Notes: generated by a model from the letters alone, not told the origin. A stretch of DNA of 64,000 nt from ZC4RG20 sp036381515 (GCA_036381515.1 DASVCR010000078.1:1-64000); one strand, 5' to 3'; counted from the stretch's first letter, positions 35,114 through 44,915 are shown. Numbers and translations: made by a program.

Positions 35114-37042
35114 ATGTTCGCGCTCATCAATCGTTCCGTCCGGTTCAAGCTGATCGCCGTCATCCTCGCGACGACACTTGCCGCGTTACTCGTCGCGAGC
35201 GCCGCGTTGTTGAGCTACGACATCCGCCGCTACAGGCAGGGCGTGATCACGGACATTCGCACGCAAGCCGCGTTCCTCGCGGACGCGAACACCGTCGCAT
35301 TGCAGTACGACGACCGCGAGCTCGCGCAGGAAAGCCTTTCGCCGTTGACGATTCGACCGGACATCCTGGCCGGCGCGATCTACACGGCCGAAGGCGATCT
35401 CTTCGCGGCCTACGAAGGCAGCGGCCGCGGCGACCTCGGCAAACCGCCGCCCACGCCGCCGCGCGAGCTGCGGCGCGGCGCCGGAAGCCTCCTGCGCTTC
35501 GAGGGCGGCGTGACCGAGCTGCTCGTTCCGGTGATCTCCGAGAACGAGGAGATCGGCATGGTGTTCCTGCGCGCGAGCTACGATCTCGGCGGCCGCGTCC
35601 AGGACTACCTGCTGATCCTGGGCGCCGTGATGCTGCTGAGCCTGATCGTAGCGGGCTTCATCTCGCTGCAGCTCCAGCGCAGCATCACCGCGCCGGTGCT
35701 CGCCGTGAGCGCGGTCGCGCGCAAGGTCATCGAGCAGCGTGACTTCGCGCATCGGGCGCAGAAGTCGACCGACGACGAGATCGGCGTCCTCGTCGACTCC
35801 TTCAACGCGATGCTCGGCGAGGTCGGCCGGATGACCGAGGCGCTCGAGACGACGAATCGCCGTCTGCTCGAGGAGACCGAGGAGCGCCGCAGCGCCGAGA
35901 CGGCGCTCAGGATCGCCGACCGGCGCAAGGACGAGTTCCTCGCGACGCTCGCTCACGAGCTGCGCAATCCCCTCGCGCCGATGGTCAACGCCCTCGGCAT
36001 GATCGACGTGTCGAAGCTCGGACCCGACGCGCAGCACGCGCGCGACATCATCGAGCGACAGCTCGGCCACATGGTGCGCCTCGTCGACGATCTGCTCGAC
36101 GTGTCACGGATCACGCGCGGCAAGCTCACCGTGCACATGACGGAGGTCGAGCTCGGGGGCATCATCGGCAGCGCGGTCGACACCGTGAGGCCGGTCATCG
36201 ACGCGCGCGGCCATCGGCTCGACGTCTCGCTGCCGCACGAGCCGGTGTACCTCGACGGCGACGCCGTGCGCCTGTCGCAGGTGTTCTCTAATCTCCTCAA
36301 CAATTCCGCGAAGTACACCCACCCCGGAGGACGGATCGCGCTGTCGGCCACCCTCGACGGCGGCGAGGTCAAGGTCACGATCACGGACGACGGCATCGGC
36401 ATGTCGCAGGAAACGCTCGGCACGATCTTCGAGATGTTCACGCAGGCGCCCGGGGACAAGACGAGCCGAGCACAGTCGGGGCTCGGCGTCGGCCTCGCCC
36501 TCGCCCGCCGCCTCGTCGAGCTGCACGGCGGCACGATCACGGCGTCGAGCCCGGGGCCGGGCCATGGCAGCACCTTCGAGGTGCGGCTGCCGGCGCGCGC
36601 GGACTCGAAGCAGGCCACCGAGCCACCGGCTGCGGATGCCGCCGTGCAGGCGGAGGCCGATGCCGGCGCGCGAACGCACCGCATCCTGCTCGTTGACGAC
36701 AACATCGACTTCGCTACGAGCCTCGCGATCCTGCTCGAGTCGCTCGGCCACGAGGTGAAGGTCGCCCACGAGGCGCAGGGCGCGATCGAGGCCGCCGTGG
36801 AGCTCGAGCCGGACGTCGCGTTCCTCGACATCGGGCTGCCCGACGTGAGCGGCTACGAGGTTGCGGCGCGCCTCAAGGCATTGCCGTCGTGCGCAAACAC
36901 GACGATGATCGCTCTGAGCGGTTGGGGGCAGATCGAGGATCGCAAGCGGTCCTACGAAGCGGGCTTCGCGGACCACCTCGTGAAGCCGGTGGACTTGCGG
37001 ACGATCGAGAACGTGCTTGCCGGACTGGCGGGCGCCAGGTGA
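35114..37042 (+). CDS. Membrane hybrid histidine kinase with C-terminal receiver
   Basis: 642 residues. The order is first membrane helix (12-34), a periplasmic CHASE8-like sensor region (about 35-155), second helix (161-185), HAMP (SITAPVLAVSAVARKVIEQR), HisKA with LATLAHELRNPLAPMVNALG, HATPase_c (LNNSAKYTHPGG, DDGIGMSQ, GLGVGLALA), then a receiver with LLVDDNIDFA, acceptor FLDIGLPDV and lysine LVKPV. The last codon overlaps the first possible start of the YfiR-like gene. In Pseudomonas, YfiR acts with a CHASE8-bearing diguanylate cyclase, so a kinase next to YfiR is an unusual pairing. Confidence 0.92.
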   Translation: MFALINRSVRFKLIAVILATTLAALLVASAALLSYDIRRYRQGVITDIRTQAAFLADANTVALQYDDRELAQESLSPLTIRPDILAGAIYTAEGDLFAAYEGSGRGDLGKPPPTPPRELRRGAGSLLRFEGGVTELLVPVISENEEIGMVFLRASYDLGGRVQDYLLILGAVMLLSLIVAGFISLQLQRSITAPVLAVSAVARKVIEQRDFAHRAQKSTDDEIGVLVDSFNAMLGEVGRMTEALETTNRRLLEETEERRSAETALRIADRRKDEFLATLAHELRNPLAPMVNALGMIDVSKLGPDAQHARDIIERQLGHMVRLVDDLLDVSRITRGKLTVHMTEVELGGIIGSAVDTVRPVIDARGHRLDVSLPHEPVYLDGDAVRLSQVFSNLLNNSAKYTHPGGRIALSATLDGGEVKVTITDDGIGMSQETLGTIFEMFTQAPGDKTSRAQSGLGVGLALARRLVELHGGTITASSPGPGHGSTFEVRLPARADSKQATEPPAADAAVQAEADAGARTHRILLVDDNIDFATSLAILLESLGHEVKVAHEAQGAIEAAVELEPDVAFLDIGLPDVSGYEVAARLKALPSCANTTMIALSGWGQIEDRKRSYEAGFADHLVKPVDLRTIENVLAGLAGAR

Positions 37043-37044
37043 GT

Positions 37045-37824
37045 ATGCTGCACACGCAAGCGACGACGCGGCGCGGCTCGAGCACCGTACTGAGGCGGTG
37101 GCTGCACTCGCTGTGCGCCTCGACGGTCCTGCTCGGCGGCGCGGGCCCGGCGACGCTCGAGGCGCAGCCGGCGACGGCCGCGGCTTCGTCCGCGTACTCC
37201 GAGGTCGAGATCAAGGCCGCGTTCCTCTACAACTTCGGCAGCTACGTGCAGTGGCCGTGGGAGGCCGATGCGTCCGATCCGATCACGTTCGCTGTGCTCG
37301 GCGCGGCCGGCGTCGAGCAGGCGCTCGAGCGCCTCGTGGAGGGGCGGACGCTGCAGAACCGGCCGGTTCGGGTTCGAAGGCTGCGTTCGATCGACGAGCT
37401 CGACGGCGACGACGTGCTGTTCATCGGCCCGGCCGAGAATTGGCGCCTCGCGCAGCTCATCGCCGCGGTCGACGGCCCGACGCTGATCGTCACCGACGCC
37501 CCGGACGGGCTCGAGGCGGGCTCGATGATCAATTTCCAGCTCGTCGACCGGCGTGTGCGCTTCGAGGTCGGGCTCCCGGCGGCCGAATCGGCCGGTCTCG
37601 TGCTGAGCGCGAGGCTGCTCGCCGCGGCGCTGCGGGTCGAGACGACGCGCTGTGGCCTCGAGTGCCGGGGCGGCGCCGACGCCCGCCCTGCCCTGTCCGC
37701 GCTCGAGCGCGCGGGATCGCGCGGGAGGATCACGGCTCCGCGCCTTGCGGCGAATGCTCGTCCGGCTTGCCGTGATCGGACGGATCGACGCGCTGGCCCC
37801 GATAGCGGGCGACCGTGCGCGTGA
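37045..37824 (+). CDS. YfiR/DUF4154-family periplasmic protein with abnormal tail
   Basis: About 259 residues. A long signal peptide (to about ATLEAQP) is followed by a DUF4154 domain: VEIKAAFLYNFGSYVQWPWE, FAVLGAAGVEQALERLV, VLFIGPAEN and GSMINFQLVDRRVRFEV. The family ends soon after LSARLLAAALRVE, but this frame continues for about 60 Arg-rich residues (ITAPRLAANARPACRDRTDR and beyond) that read antisense to the yihY 3' end and overlap it by 95 bases. A lost stop or a frameshift is likely. ATG at 37045 was used; the GTG at 37039 overlaps the kinase stop and is also possible. YfiR relatives repress a membrane partner in response to redox state. Confidence 0.8.
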   Translation: MLHTQATTRRGSSTVLRRWLHSLCASTVLLGGAGPATLEAQPATAAASSAYSEVEIKAAFLYNFGSYVQWPWEADASDPITFAVLGAAGVEQALERLVEGRTLQNRPVRVRRLRSIDELDGDDVLFIGPAENWRLAQLIAAVDGPTLIVTDAPDGLEAGSMINFQLVDRRVRFEVGLPAAESAGLVLSARLLAAALRVETTRCGLECRGGADARPALSALERAGSRGRITAPRLAANARPACRDRTDRRAGPDSGRPCA

Positions 37825-38653
37825 TCTGCGCGCCGAAGAAGAAGATCAGCGCGGCATAGTAGACCCAGACCATGAAGACGACGACGGAGCCCGCGGCGCC
37901 GAATACCGACCCGATGCTCGCCTGCCCCAGATAAGCGCCGATCACGTACCGGCCCGCGAGCAGCAGCAGCGACGTGATCAGGGCGCCGAGCCAGACGTTC
38001 GCCCAGCCTATCAACGCGTCCGGCAGATACTTGAAGATCATCGCGATCAGCAGCGTCGCGAACGTGAACGACACGGCCGCGGTGACGAAGCGCCACCAGC
38101 CGACCGTAGCGAAGCCGAGCGTATCGAGATACCCCTGCAGCGCCGCGAGTATCGCGCTTGCGATCAGCGAGACCATCAGCAGGAAGCCGAGGCTCAGAAT
38201 CAGCGCGAAGGACAAGAGCCGATGGCGCAGAAACCCGAGCACCGCGTTCTCCGGCGCTGCCTTCACCTGCCAGATCTGATTGAGCGCGCCCTGCAGCTGC
38301 GCGAAGACCGTCGTCGCTCCGAACAGCATCAGGCCGCCGCCGAGCAGGATCGAGAAGACGTCCTGCTCGAGCCGGTCGGCATTCTCGACCACGGTTCGGA
38401 CGAGCGCGGCGCCCTCCTGCCCCGTCAATGTGCCGACCTGCTCGATCAGCTCCTCCCGCACGACGCCTTCTCCGAAGAAGAAGCCGGCGGTGCCGATCAC
38501 GATCAGGAGCAGCGGCGCCATCGACAGCAGCGAGTAATACGACAGCGCGGCGGCGAGCCTGAACGGCTCGTGCGCGATGAACGACACGAAGGCGTCCGCG
38601 AAGATGCCCAACACCGTTCTCAGCGGGCCGGCCGGCCGCTCGTTCGACGCCAT
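37730..38653 (-). CDS. YihY/BrkB-family inner-membrane protein
   Basis: 307 residues with six predicted spans. Family features include FRLAAALSYYSLLSMAPLLL near residue 32, FGATTVFAQLQGALNQIWQV near 120, and VVFMVWVYYAALIFFFGAQI near 262. The charged C-terminus ends SPQGAEP. Members were once called ribonuclease BN by mistake; function remains unclear, with roles in phospholipid transport to the outer membrane proposed together with TamB. A strong GGAGGA site precedes the ATG. The 3' end overlaps the YfiR-like frame on the other strand. Confidence 0.92.
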   Translation of the reverse strand: MASNERPAGPLRTVLGIFADAFVSFIAHEPFRLAAALSYYSLLSMAPLLLIVIGTAGFFFGEGVVREELIEQVGTLTGQEGAALVRTVVENADRLEQDVFSILLGGGLMLFGATTVFAQLQGALNQIWQVKAAPENAVLGFLRHRLLSFALILSLGFLLMVSLIASAILAALQGYLDTLGFATVGWWRFVTAAVSFTFATLLIAMIFKYLPDALIGWANVWLGALITSLLLLAGRYVIGAYLGQASIGSVFGAAGSVVVFMVWVYYAALIFFFGAQITRTVARYRGQRVDPSDHGKPDEHSPQGAEP

Positions 38654-38803
38654 CGTCGGTCCTCCGCGGAAACGGCAGATTTCCGAGTGCCGGCTTCAGC
38701 ATAGCCTGTGCGCGCGGATCGGCACGATCCCCGGCGCCCCGTCGGGTGAGGCAACGCAGCCCGGATTTGCCTACACTTCCGGGTCAGGCGAGAGGAGTTT
38801 CTC

Positions 38804-39931
38804 ATGAAGCAGAACGACGACCCGATCACGGATCTGCTGAGCCGCATCGGCCAGCGTCCGAAGCGCAGAGGCACGTCGGGGGCGCGGCCTCCGAAGCCGG
38901 CGTACGTGCTCCTCGGCCTCGCAGCCGCGATCGTCGCGATCGGTATCCTGACGTCGTTCTTCACCGTGCAGCCGGAGGAACAGGCCATCCTGAAGCGCTT
39001 CGGCCGCGTCTACGACATCGCCGAGCCCGGGCTGCACTTCAAGCTGCCGTTCGGCATCGATACCGTGCAGAAGGTCGCGACCGAGCGCGTGCTGAAGCAG
39101 GAGTTCGGCTTCCGCACGACCGAGAGCGCCGCGTTCGAGCGCAGCCAGTTCACCGGGCCGATCCCCGACGAGTCGCTGATGCTCACGGGCGACCTGAACA
39201 TCATCCAGGTCGAATGGGTCGTGCAGTACCGCATCTCGGACCCGATCAAGTTCTTGTATTCGATGCGCAACCCGACCCAGTCGCTGCGCGACCTGTCGGA
39301 GTCGGTGATGCGCCGCGTCGTCGGCAATCGCGTCGGCAGCGAGGTGCTGACGACCGCTCGCGTCGACATCGCGAACACCGCCCGCGAAGAGATTCAGGAG
39401 GCGATGGACCGGTACGACAACGGGATCCGGGTGATCACCGTCGAGCTGCAGGACGTCGTCCCGCCGGAGCGCGTGCAGCCGGCATTCAACGAGGTCAACG
39501 AGGCGCGCCAGGAGCGCGAGCGGATGATCAACGAGGCGAACCGTCAGGTGAACCAGCAGATCCCGCTCGCGCAGGGCACGGCGCAGCGCACGATCGCTGA
39601 AGCAGAAGGTTACGCGACGGAGCGCGTGAACCGCGCGCTCGGCGAGGCGGCCCGCTTCAGCGCGGTGCTCGCGGAGTACCGCAACGTGCCGGAGGTGACG
39701 CGGTCGCGGCTCTACCTCGAGGCGCTGAACGAGGTTCTGCCGGAGGTCGGCTCGGTGATCGTCGTGCAGGGCGACGGACAGATACCGCCGCTGCCGCTGC
39801 TCAATCTGCGCGACGGGGGCGCGCAGACTCGGCCGCGGCCGGAACAGGAGGCGACGCGTAGCGCCCCGCCGCAGCCCGTCCCGCCGCCCGAGCCCGAGCG
39901 CTCGCCTCGCAACACGGGGAGGTCCCGATGA
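38804..39931 (+). CDS. hflK: FtsH modulator HflK (SPFH family)
   Basis: 375 residues. A disordered N-terminus with basic residues is followed by one membrane helix (YVLLGLAAAIVAIGILTSFF, near 35-54) and the SPFH domain starting TVQPEEQAILKRFGRVYDIA. The middle has a long helical stretch ending AEGYATERVNRALGEAARF. The C-terminus is Pro-rich. HflK with HflC forms a large periplasm-facing cage around the protease FtsH and limits its action on membrane proteins. GAGGAG lies 8 bases before the ATG. The stop overlaps the hflC start. Confidence 0.95.
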   Translation: MKQNDDPITDLLSRIGQRPKRRGTSGARPPKPAYVLLGLAAAIVAIGILTSFFTVQPEEQAILKRFGRVYDIAEPGLHFKLPFGIDTVQKVATERVLKQEFGFRTTESAAFERSQFTGPIPDESLMLTGDLNIIQVEWVVQYRISDPIKFLYSMRNPTQSLRDLSESVMRRVVGNRVGSEVLTTARVDIANTAREEIQEAMDRYDNGIRVITVELQDVVPPERVQPAFNEVNEARQERERMINEANRQVNQQIPLAQGTAQRTIAEAEGYATERVNRALGEAARFSAVLAEYRNVPEVTRSRLYLEALNEVLPEVGSVIVVQGDGQIPPLPLLNLRDGGAQTRPRPEQEATRSAPPQPVPPPEPERSPRNTGRSR

Positions 39932-40875
39932 AGAACCTGACGATCCCGGCGCTCGCCGTCATCGTCACCGCGTTCATCGTGGTGAATTCCGCGTTCATCA
40001 TCGATCAGGCCGAGCAAGGCATCATCGTGCAGTTCGGCGAGCCGATCGGAGGCGTGATCGACGAGCCGGGGCTGCACTTCCGCGTGCCCTTCATTCAGGA
40101 AGTCCGCCGCTTCGACAAGCGGCTCCTCGACTGGGTCGGCGACGTCAGTCAGATTCCGACGCTCGGCCGCGAGTTCATCATCGTCGACACGACGGCCCGC
40201 TGGCGCATCTCGGATCCGCTCCAGTTCCTGCGCTCGGTGCGCGACGAGCAAGGCGCGCACACGCGGCTCGACGACATCCTCGATTCGGTCGTTCGCGACA
40301 TCGTGTCCGGCACGGAGCTCGAGGAGATCGTGCGCTCCGCCGACTGGCAGGTGGACGTGTCCGCGCTCGCGGAGGAAGAGATCGACGCGCTCGCCGAGAC
40401 GGACCTCGAGCGGCCCACGAAGGGGCGCGCCCAGCTCGAGGAAGAGATGCTCGAAGCGGCATCGCGGCTGATGCCGGGTCTCGGTATCGAGCTCGTCGAC
40501 GTCCGCATCAAGCGCATCAACTACATCGACTCCGTCCGCGAGCAGGTCGAGGCGCGCATGATCTCGGAGCGTGAGAGCATCGCCGCCCGCTTCCGCTCCG
40601 AGGGCGAAGGCAGGAGCCAGGAAATCCTCGGCGAGATGGAGCGGGAGCTCCGCAGGATCCGCTCCGAGGCCGAGCGGCGCGCGCAGGAGATCATCGGCGA
40701 GGCGGACGCCGAAGCGACGCGGATCTACGGCGAGGCCTTCGGCGCCGATCCCGAGTTCTACGACTTCTTCAAGACGCTCGAGAGCTACCGTGCGCTCGGC
40801 GAGAACACGACGCTGATGATCGACGCCGAGTCGGACTTCTTCCGCTATCTGCAGTCGATCGGGAACCGGCAGTAA
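39928..40875 (+). CDS. hflC: FtsH modulator HflC (SPFH family)
   Basis: 315 residues. One N-terminal membrane helix (residues 4-24) is followed by VDQAEQGIIVQFGEPIGG-like SPFH sequence (here IIDQAEQGIIVQFGEPI), then EARMISERESIAARFRSEGE in the helical arm and YGEAFGADPEFYDFFKTLES, a hallmark of HflC. It partners with HflK, whose stop codon overlaps this ATG (ATGA). The protein ends FRYLQSIGNRQ. Together they guard FtsH at the inner membrane. Confidence 0.96.
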   Translation: MKNLTIPALAVIVTAFIVVNSAFIIDQAEQGIIVQFGEPIGGVIDEPGLHFRVPFIQEVRRFDKRLLDWVGDVSQIPTLGREFIIVDTTARWRISDPLQFLRSVRDEQGAHTRLDDILDSVVRDIVSGTELEEIVRSADWQVDVSALAEEEIDALAETDLERPTKGRAQLEEEMLEAASRLMPGLGIELVDVRIKRINYIDSVREQVEARMISERESIAARFRSEGEGRSQEILGEMERELRRIRSEAERRAQEIIGEADAEATRIYGEAFGADPEFYDFFKTLESYRALGENTTLMIDAESDFFRYLQSIGNRQ

Positions 40876-40985
40876 CGCCAGTGGCTCGAGTGTTACGAGC
40901 GCCGTACCGCGGCGTGTCACCGGTGTGCGCACCGGACTTCGACGCCGTGCGGCGTGCCCGCTGACGCCGTTTCGCGAAAACGACA

Positions 40986-42806
40986 GTGCCGACCCCGCCG
41001 AGCCTGCATGCCGCATTCGCGATCGCGTTCACCGTGTTCGCGATCTTTCTCTTCACGCGCGAGCGCTACCTGCTCGAGGCGAGCAGCCTCTTCATCGTCT
41101 GCGTCGTCATGCTGTGGTTCGAGCTCTTCCCGATCGACCCGCATCGCGACCTCGGCGCGGAGACCGTGCTCGCCGGCTTCGGCAACGAGGCGTTGATCGG
41201 CATCTCGGGGCTGATGATCCTCGCGAAGGCGCTCGAGACGACCGGCGCGCTGCAGCCGATCTCGCGGTCGCTCGCGACGATGTGGGCCGAGCGACCGCAG
41301 CTCGCGTTCCTCGCGACGCTGCTGCTCTCCGCGTTCATCAGCATGTTTCTGAACAACACGCCGGTCGTCGCCGCGCTGATGCCGCTCCTGATCGCCGTGT
41401 CGTTGCGCGCGAAGGTTTCCCCCGCCGGCATCCTGATGCCGGTCGGCTTCTCGACGGTGATCGGCGGCACGGCGACGACGATCGGCACGTCGACGAACCT
41501 GCTCGTCGTGACGATCGCGGCCGATCTCGGCATGCGCGAGCTCAAGATGTTCGATTTCGCGCTGCCGGTCTTCATCGTCGGCTCGGTCGCGATCCTGTAT
41601 CTGTGGCTCGTCGCGCCGCGGCTGATCCCGGAACGGCGGCCGCCGCTGACGGACGTCGCGCCGCGCGTGTTCGACGCGAAGCTGCGCGTGAACGAGGGGA
41701 GCGCCGCGCAAGGCCGCACGCTCGCCGAGGTCCTCGCGATGACGCGGGGACGCATGAAGGTTTCCCGGATCGCGCGTGGAAACCTGTCGCTCGCGAAGCT
41801 GCCGTCGGTCGTGATCGCCGCAGGCGACCGGCTGCACGTGCGCGACACGGCCGAGAACCTCAAGGAGTTCGAGCGGCTGCTCGGCGCAACGCTCCTCGCG
41901 GGCGACGCGGACGAGAACGTCGGCGGGGAGCACCCGCTGACGAGCGACCAGCACCTCGCGGAGGTCGTCGTCACCCCCGGCTCTGCGCTCGACGGCGCGT
42001 CGCTCGACTCGAGCCGCGTGCTCTCCGCTTACGAGCTCGTCCCGCTCGCGCTCCATCGCTCGGGCGCCGCGCCGGGCGAGACGGTTGAGCCCGCGATCCG
42101 CGAGACGCTCCACGTCGGCGACATCGTGCTCGTGCAGGGCAGCACGGAGGCGCTCGAGCGGCTGAAGCGCTCGGGCCAGGTGCTCGTGCTCGACGGACGC
42201 ATCACGGTCCCGCGGACGGAGCGGGCGACGGCCGCGCTCGCGATCATGGCGGGCGTCGTCGCGTTCGCCGCGCTCGGCGTGCTGCGCATCTCGGTCGCGG
42301 CGCTCCTCGGCGTCGCGCTGCTGCTCGCGACGCGCTGCCTCACGTGGCGCGACGTCCTCGGCGCGCTCGACCGCCGGATCATCTTCGTGATCGTCGCGAG
42401 CCTCGCGCTCGGCCTCGCGCTGACCGAGACCGGGGCCGCGGCCTACATCGCGTCGCTGTACGTCGCGGCGATCGGCGACGCGCCGGTGCCGGTCGCCCTC
42501 GCCGCCTTCCTGCTGATCATGTGGCTTCTGACGGAGGTCGTGACGAACAACGCGGTCGCCGTGATCGGCACGCCGATCGCGTTCAGCGTCGCGCAGCAGC
42601 TCGGCGCGCCGGTCGAGCCGTTCGTGCTCGCGGTGCTGTTCGGCGCGAACATGAGCTACATGATCCCGGTCGGCTACCAGACGAACCTGCTCGTCATGAG
42701 CGCGGGCGGCTACCAGTTCAACGACTTCATTCGCGTCGGCCTGCCGCTTTCGCTGATCATGCTGATCGGGCTGTCGCTCGTGATGCCGCTCCTGTACGAC
42801 CTCTGA
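40986..42806 (+). CDS. DASS/SLC13-type anion transporter with central RCK-C domains
   Basis: 606 residues. Two membrane halves flank a cytoplasmic centre. The first half has the signature FISMFLNNTPVVAALMPLLI and GGTATTIGTSTNLLV; the second has LTEVVTNNAVAVIGTPIAF and PVGYQTNLLVMSAGGY. These paired NT motifs hold sodium and substrate in this superfamily. The centre (about 225-410) contains two TrkA-C/RCK_C-like domains (TLAEVLAMTRGRMKVSRIAR, VVIAAGDRLHVRDTAENLKE). The substrate is an anion such as sulfate or a dicarboxylate, which cannot be told apart here. The start is GTG at 40986. Confidence 0.9.
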   Translation: MPTPPSLHAAFAIAFTVFAIFLFTRERYLLEASSLFIVCVVMLWFELFPIDPHRDLGAETVLAGFGNEALIGISGLMILAKALETTGALQPISRSLATMWAERPQLAFLATLLLSAFISMFLNNTPVVAALMPLLIAVSLRAKVSPAGILMPVGFSTVIGGTATTIGTSTNLLVVTIAADLGMRELKMFDFALPVFIVGSVAILYLWLVAPRLIPERRPPLTDVAPRVFDAKLRVNEGSAAQGRTLAEVLAMTRGRMKVSRIARGNLSLAKLPSVVIAAGDRLHVRDTAENLKEFERLLGATLLAGDADENVGGEHPLTSDQHLAEVVVTPGSALDGASLDSSRVLSAYELVPLALHRSGAAPGETVEPAIRETLHVGDIVLVQGSTEALERLKRSGQVLVLDGRITVPRTERATAALAIMAGVVAFAALGVLRISVAALLGVALLLATRCLTWRDVLGALDRRIIFVIVASLALGLALTETGAAAYIASLYVAAIGDAPVPVALAAFLLIMWLLTEVVTNNAVAVIGTPIAFSVAQQLGAPVEPFVLAVLFGANMSYMIPVGYQTNLLVMSAGGYQFNDFIRVGLPLSLIMLIGLSLVMPLLYDL

Positions 42807-42905
42807 TCCGCCGCGCCGCGGGCGCGTGCGGACATTCGGGACCGGTTCCTTTAGTATCTGGTGGCCGATCATCCGGCGCGAGAAAACTTAAGAAGAGCAA
42901 AGCCA

Positions 42906-44867
42906 ATGAAGCGCAGACGACCCAATCTTCGCCCATCCTTCGCGCCCGCGAGCCGCCTCGCGCGCGTCGCGGCGGGCAGCCTCGTCATGGGGGTGCTGGC
43001 CGCCGCGATCGCGGAGGCGCAGACGGTGCAGCGGCCCGCCGAGCCCGACTACCGCACGTGGAACCAGTATCTCGGCGGCGTCGACTCGTCGCAGTACTCC
43101 GCGCTCGATCAAATCAACCGGGACAACGTCACGCAGCTCGAGCCGGTGTGGAGCTACGAGACGGGCGACAATCCGCTGTTCAACCCGATCGTCGTCGACG
43201 GCGTCATGTACGTGCGCGCACAGGGCGGGCTCGTCGCGCTCGACGCGGCCACGGGCCGCGAGATCTGGAGGAACGACATCTCCCCCGGGACGCGCGGCGT
43301 CAGCTACTGGGAGAGCGAGGACCGCTCGGACCGGCGGCTCCTGTATCTGAACCGCGGCTTCCTGACCGCGGTGGATGCGCGCACCGGCAAGGTGATCGAG
43401 TCGTTCGGCGACGGCGGCCGCGTCGACCTGCGGGTCGGTCTCGTCGACGACGTGAACAGCGTGCGGCCGCTACAGACGAACAATCCCGGCCGCGTCTTCG
43501 AGAACCTGATCATCATGTCGCTGCCCGCGGGCGGCGCGAGCTACAACTCGACGCCGGCGGACATCCACGCATACGACGTTCGCTCGGGCGAGCTCGTCTG
43601 GGTCTTCCACACGGTGCCCCGCCCCGGCGAGTTCGGCGCGGACACGTGGCCGGACGGCGCGGCGCACGACTTCGGCGGCGTGCACAACTGGAGCGAGTCC
43701 ACCGTCGACGTCGAGCGCGGCATCGTCTTCATCCCGACCGGCACGGCACGTTACGACTTCTACGGCGCGAACCGGCACGGCGACAACCTGTTCGGCAACA
43801 GCCTCATCGCGATCGACGCCCGCACCGGGAAGCGGCTGTGGCACTTCCAGACGATCCACCACGATCTGTGGGACTACGATATTCCGCAGGCGCCGAAGCT
43901 CCTGACCGTGCGCCACGACGGCGAGGAGGTCGACGTCGTCGCGCAGGCGACGAAGCAGGGATTCCTCTTCGTGTTCGAGCGTGACACGGGCGAGCCGCTC
44001 TGGCCGATCGAGGAGCGGCCCGTGCCGCAGTCGGATGCGCCGGGCGAGCAGTCGTCGCCGACGCAGCCGTTCCCGACCGCGCCGCCGCCGTTCGCGCGGC
44101 AATCGTTCACCGAGGACGACATCAATCCGTACATCCCGGAGGAAGACCAGGAGCGCCTGCGGGAGATGCTCCGGACGTACCGGAACGAAGGCCTGTACAC
44201 GCCGCCGAGCCTGCAGGGCACGATCATGCTGCCGGGCCACAACGGCGGCGCGAACTGGGGCAGCGCGGCCGTCGATCCGGTGAACGGCAAGCTCTACATC
44301 GTCTCGAAGGAGCTGCCGACGACGGCGAACCTGCAGCTCCGTCAGGGCGGCGGCCCCGGCGGGCCGCAGGGCGGCGGCGGTCCCGTGCCGAACGAGGGCG
44401 AGGACTTCATCCCGTACTCGGTGCCGGTCGACTTCATGCTGCAGAGCAACGGCCTCTCCGCGATCGGCCCGCCGTGGTCCCGGCTCACCGCGTACGACCT
44501 GAACGAGGGCGTGATCGAGTGGCAGGTGCCGAACGGCGAGGTCGCATACCTTGCGGCCCAGGGCATCACCGGCACCGGCAGCCATGCGCCGCGCGGCGGC
44601 CCCGTCGTCACGGCCGGCGGGCTGCTCTTCGTCGGCACGTCGTCGGATCGCGCCTTCCGCGCGTACGACGTCGACACCGGCGAGGTGCTGTGGACGTATC
44701 GGCTCGACGCGGCATCGGAAGGCGTGCCGGCCGTCTACGAGGTGAACGGCCGCCAGTACATCACGATCGCGAGCGGCGGCTGGGGCCTCTTCGGCGTCCG
44801 CGAAGGGCTGCCGGAGCCGGGGCCGGGCAAGTACATCACGTTCGCGCTGCCCGACTCGGAAAGCTGA
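42906..44867 (+). CDS. Periplasmic PQQ-dependent dehydrogenase, glucose-dehydrogenase-like
   Basis: 653 residues. The signal peptide ends AIAEAQT. The propeller begins YSALDQINRDNVTQLEPVWS and includes DAATGREIWRNDI, IAIDARTGKRLWHFQTIHHD and LWDYDIPQAPKLL, the HHDLWDxDxP pattern of membrane-type glucose dehydrogenases, but the membrane anchor of those enzymes is absent. A Gly/Pro loop (RQGGGPGGPQGGGGP) lies near residue 480. It lacks a haem domain. It shares its region with another PQQ enzyme, two unknown exported proteins and a DUF6152 protein. The substrate is an alcohol or sugar by family, not shown here. Confidence 0.88.
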   Translation: MKRRRPNLRPSFAPASRLARVAAGSLVMGVLAAAIAEAQTVQRPAEPDYRTWNQYLGGVDSSQYSALDQINRDNVTQLEPVWSYETGDNPLFNPIVVDGVMYVRAQGGLVALDAATGREIWRNDISPGTRGVSYWESEDRSDRRLLYLNRGFLTAVDARTGKVIESFGDGGRVDLRVGLVDDVNSVRPLQTNNPGRVFENLIIMSLPAGGASYNSTPADIHAYDVRSGELVWVFHTVPRPGEFGADTWPDGAAHDFGGVHNWSESTVDVERGIVFIPTGTARYDFYGANRHGDNLFGNSLIAIDARTGKRLWHFQTIHHDLWDYDIPQAPKLLTVRHDGEEVDVVAQATKQGFLFVFERDTGEPLWPIEERPVPQSDAPGEQSSPTQPFPTAPPPFARQSFTEDDINPYIPEEDQERLREMLRTYRNEGLYTPPSLQGTIMLPGHNGGANWGSAAVDPVNGKLYIVSKELPTTANLQLRQGGGPGGPQGGGGPVPNEGEDFIPYSVPVDFMLQSNGLSAIGPPWSRLTAYDLNEGVIEWQVPNGEVAYLAAQGITGTGSHAPRGGPVVTAGGLLFVGTSSDRAFRAYDVDTGEVLWTYRLDAASEGVPAVYEVNGRQYITIASGGWGLFGVREGLPEPGPGKYITFALPDSES

Positions 44868-44881
44868 CCCTCGAAAGACGC

Positions 44882-44915
44882 GAAGCGGGCCGGCGATCGC
44901 TCGCCGGCCCGCTTC
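44882..44915. terminator. Perfect 15-bp hairpin between convergent genes
   Basis: GAAGCGGGCCGGCGA pairs exactly with TCGCCGGCCCGCTTC across a 4-base loop. No U-run follows on either side, so it may act as a transcription barrier or RNA stabiliser rather than a classic terminator. It sits between the PQQ gene and the gene starting at 45951. Confidence 0.7.
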
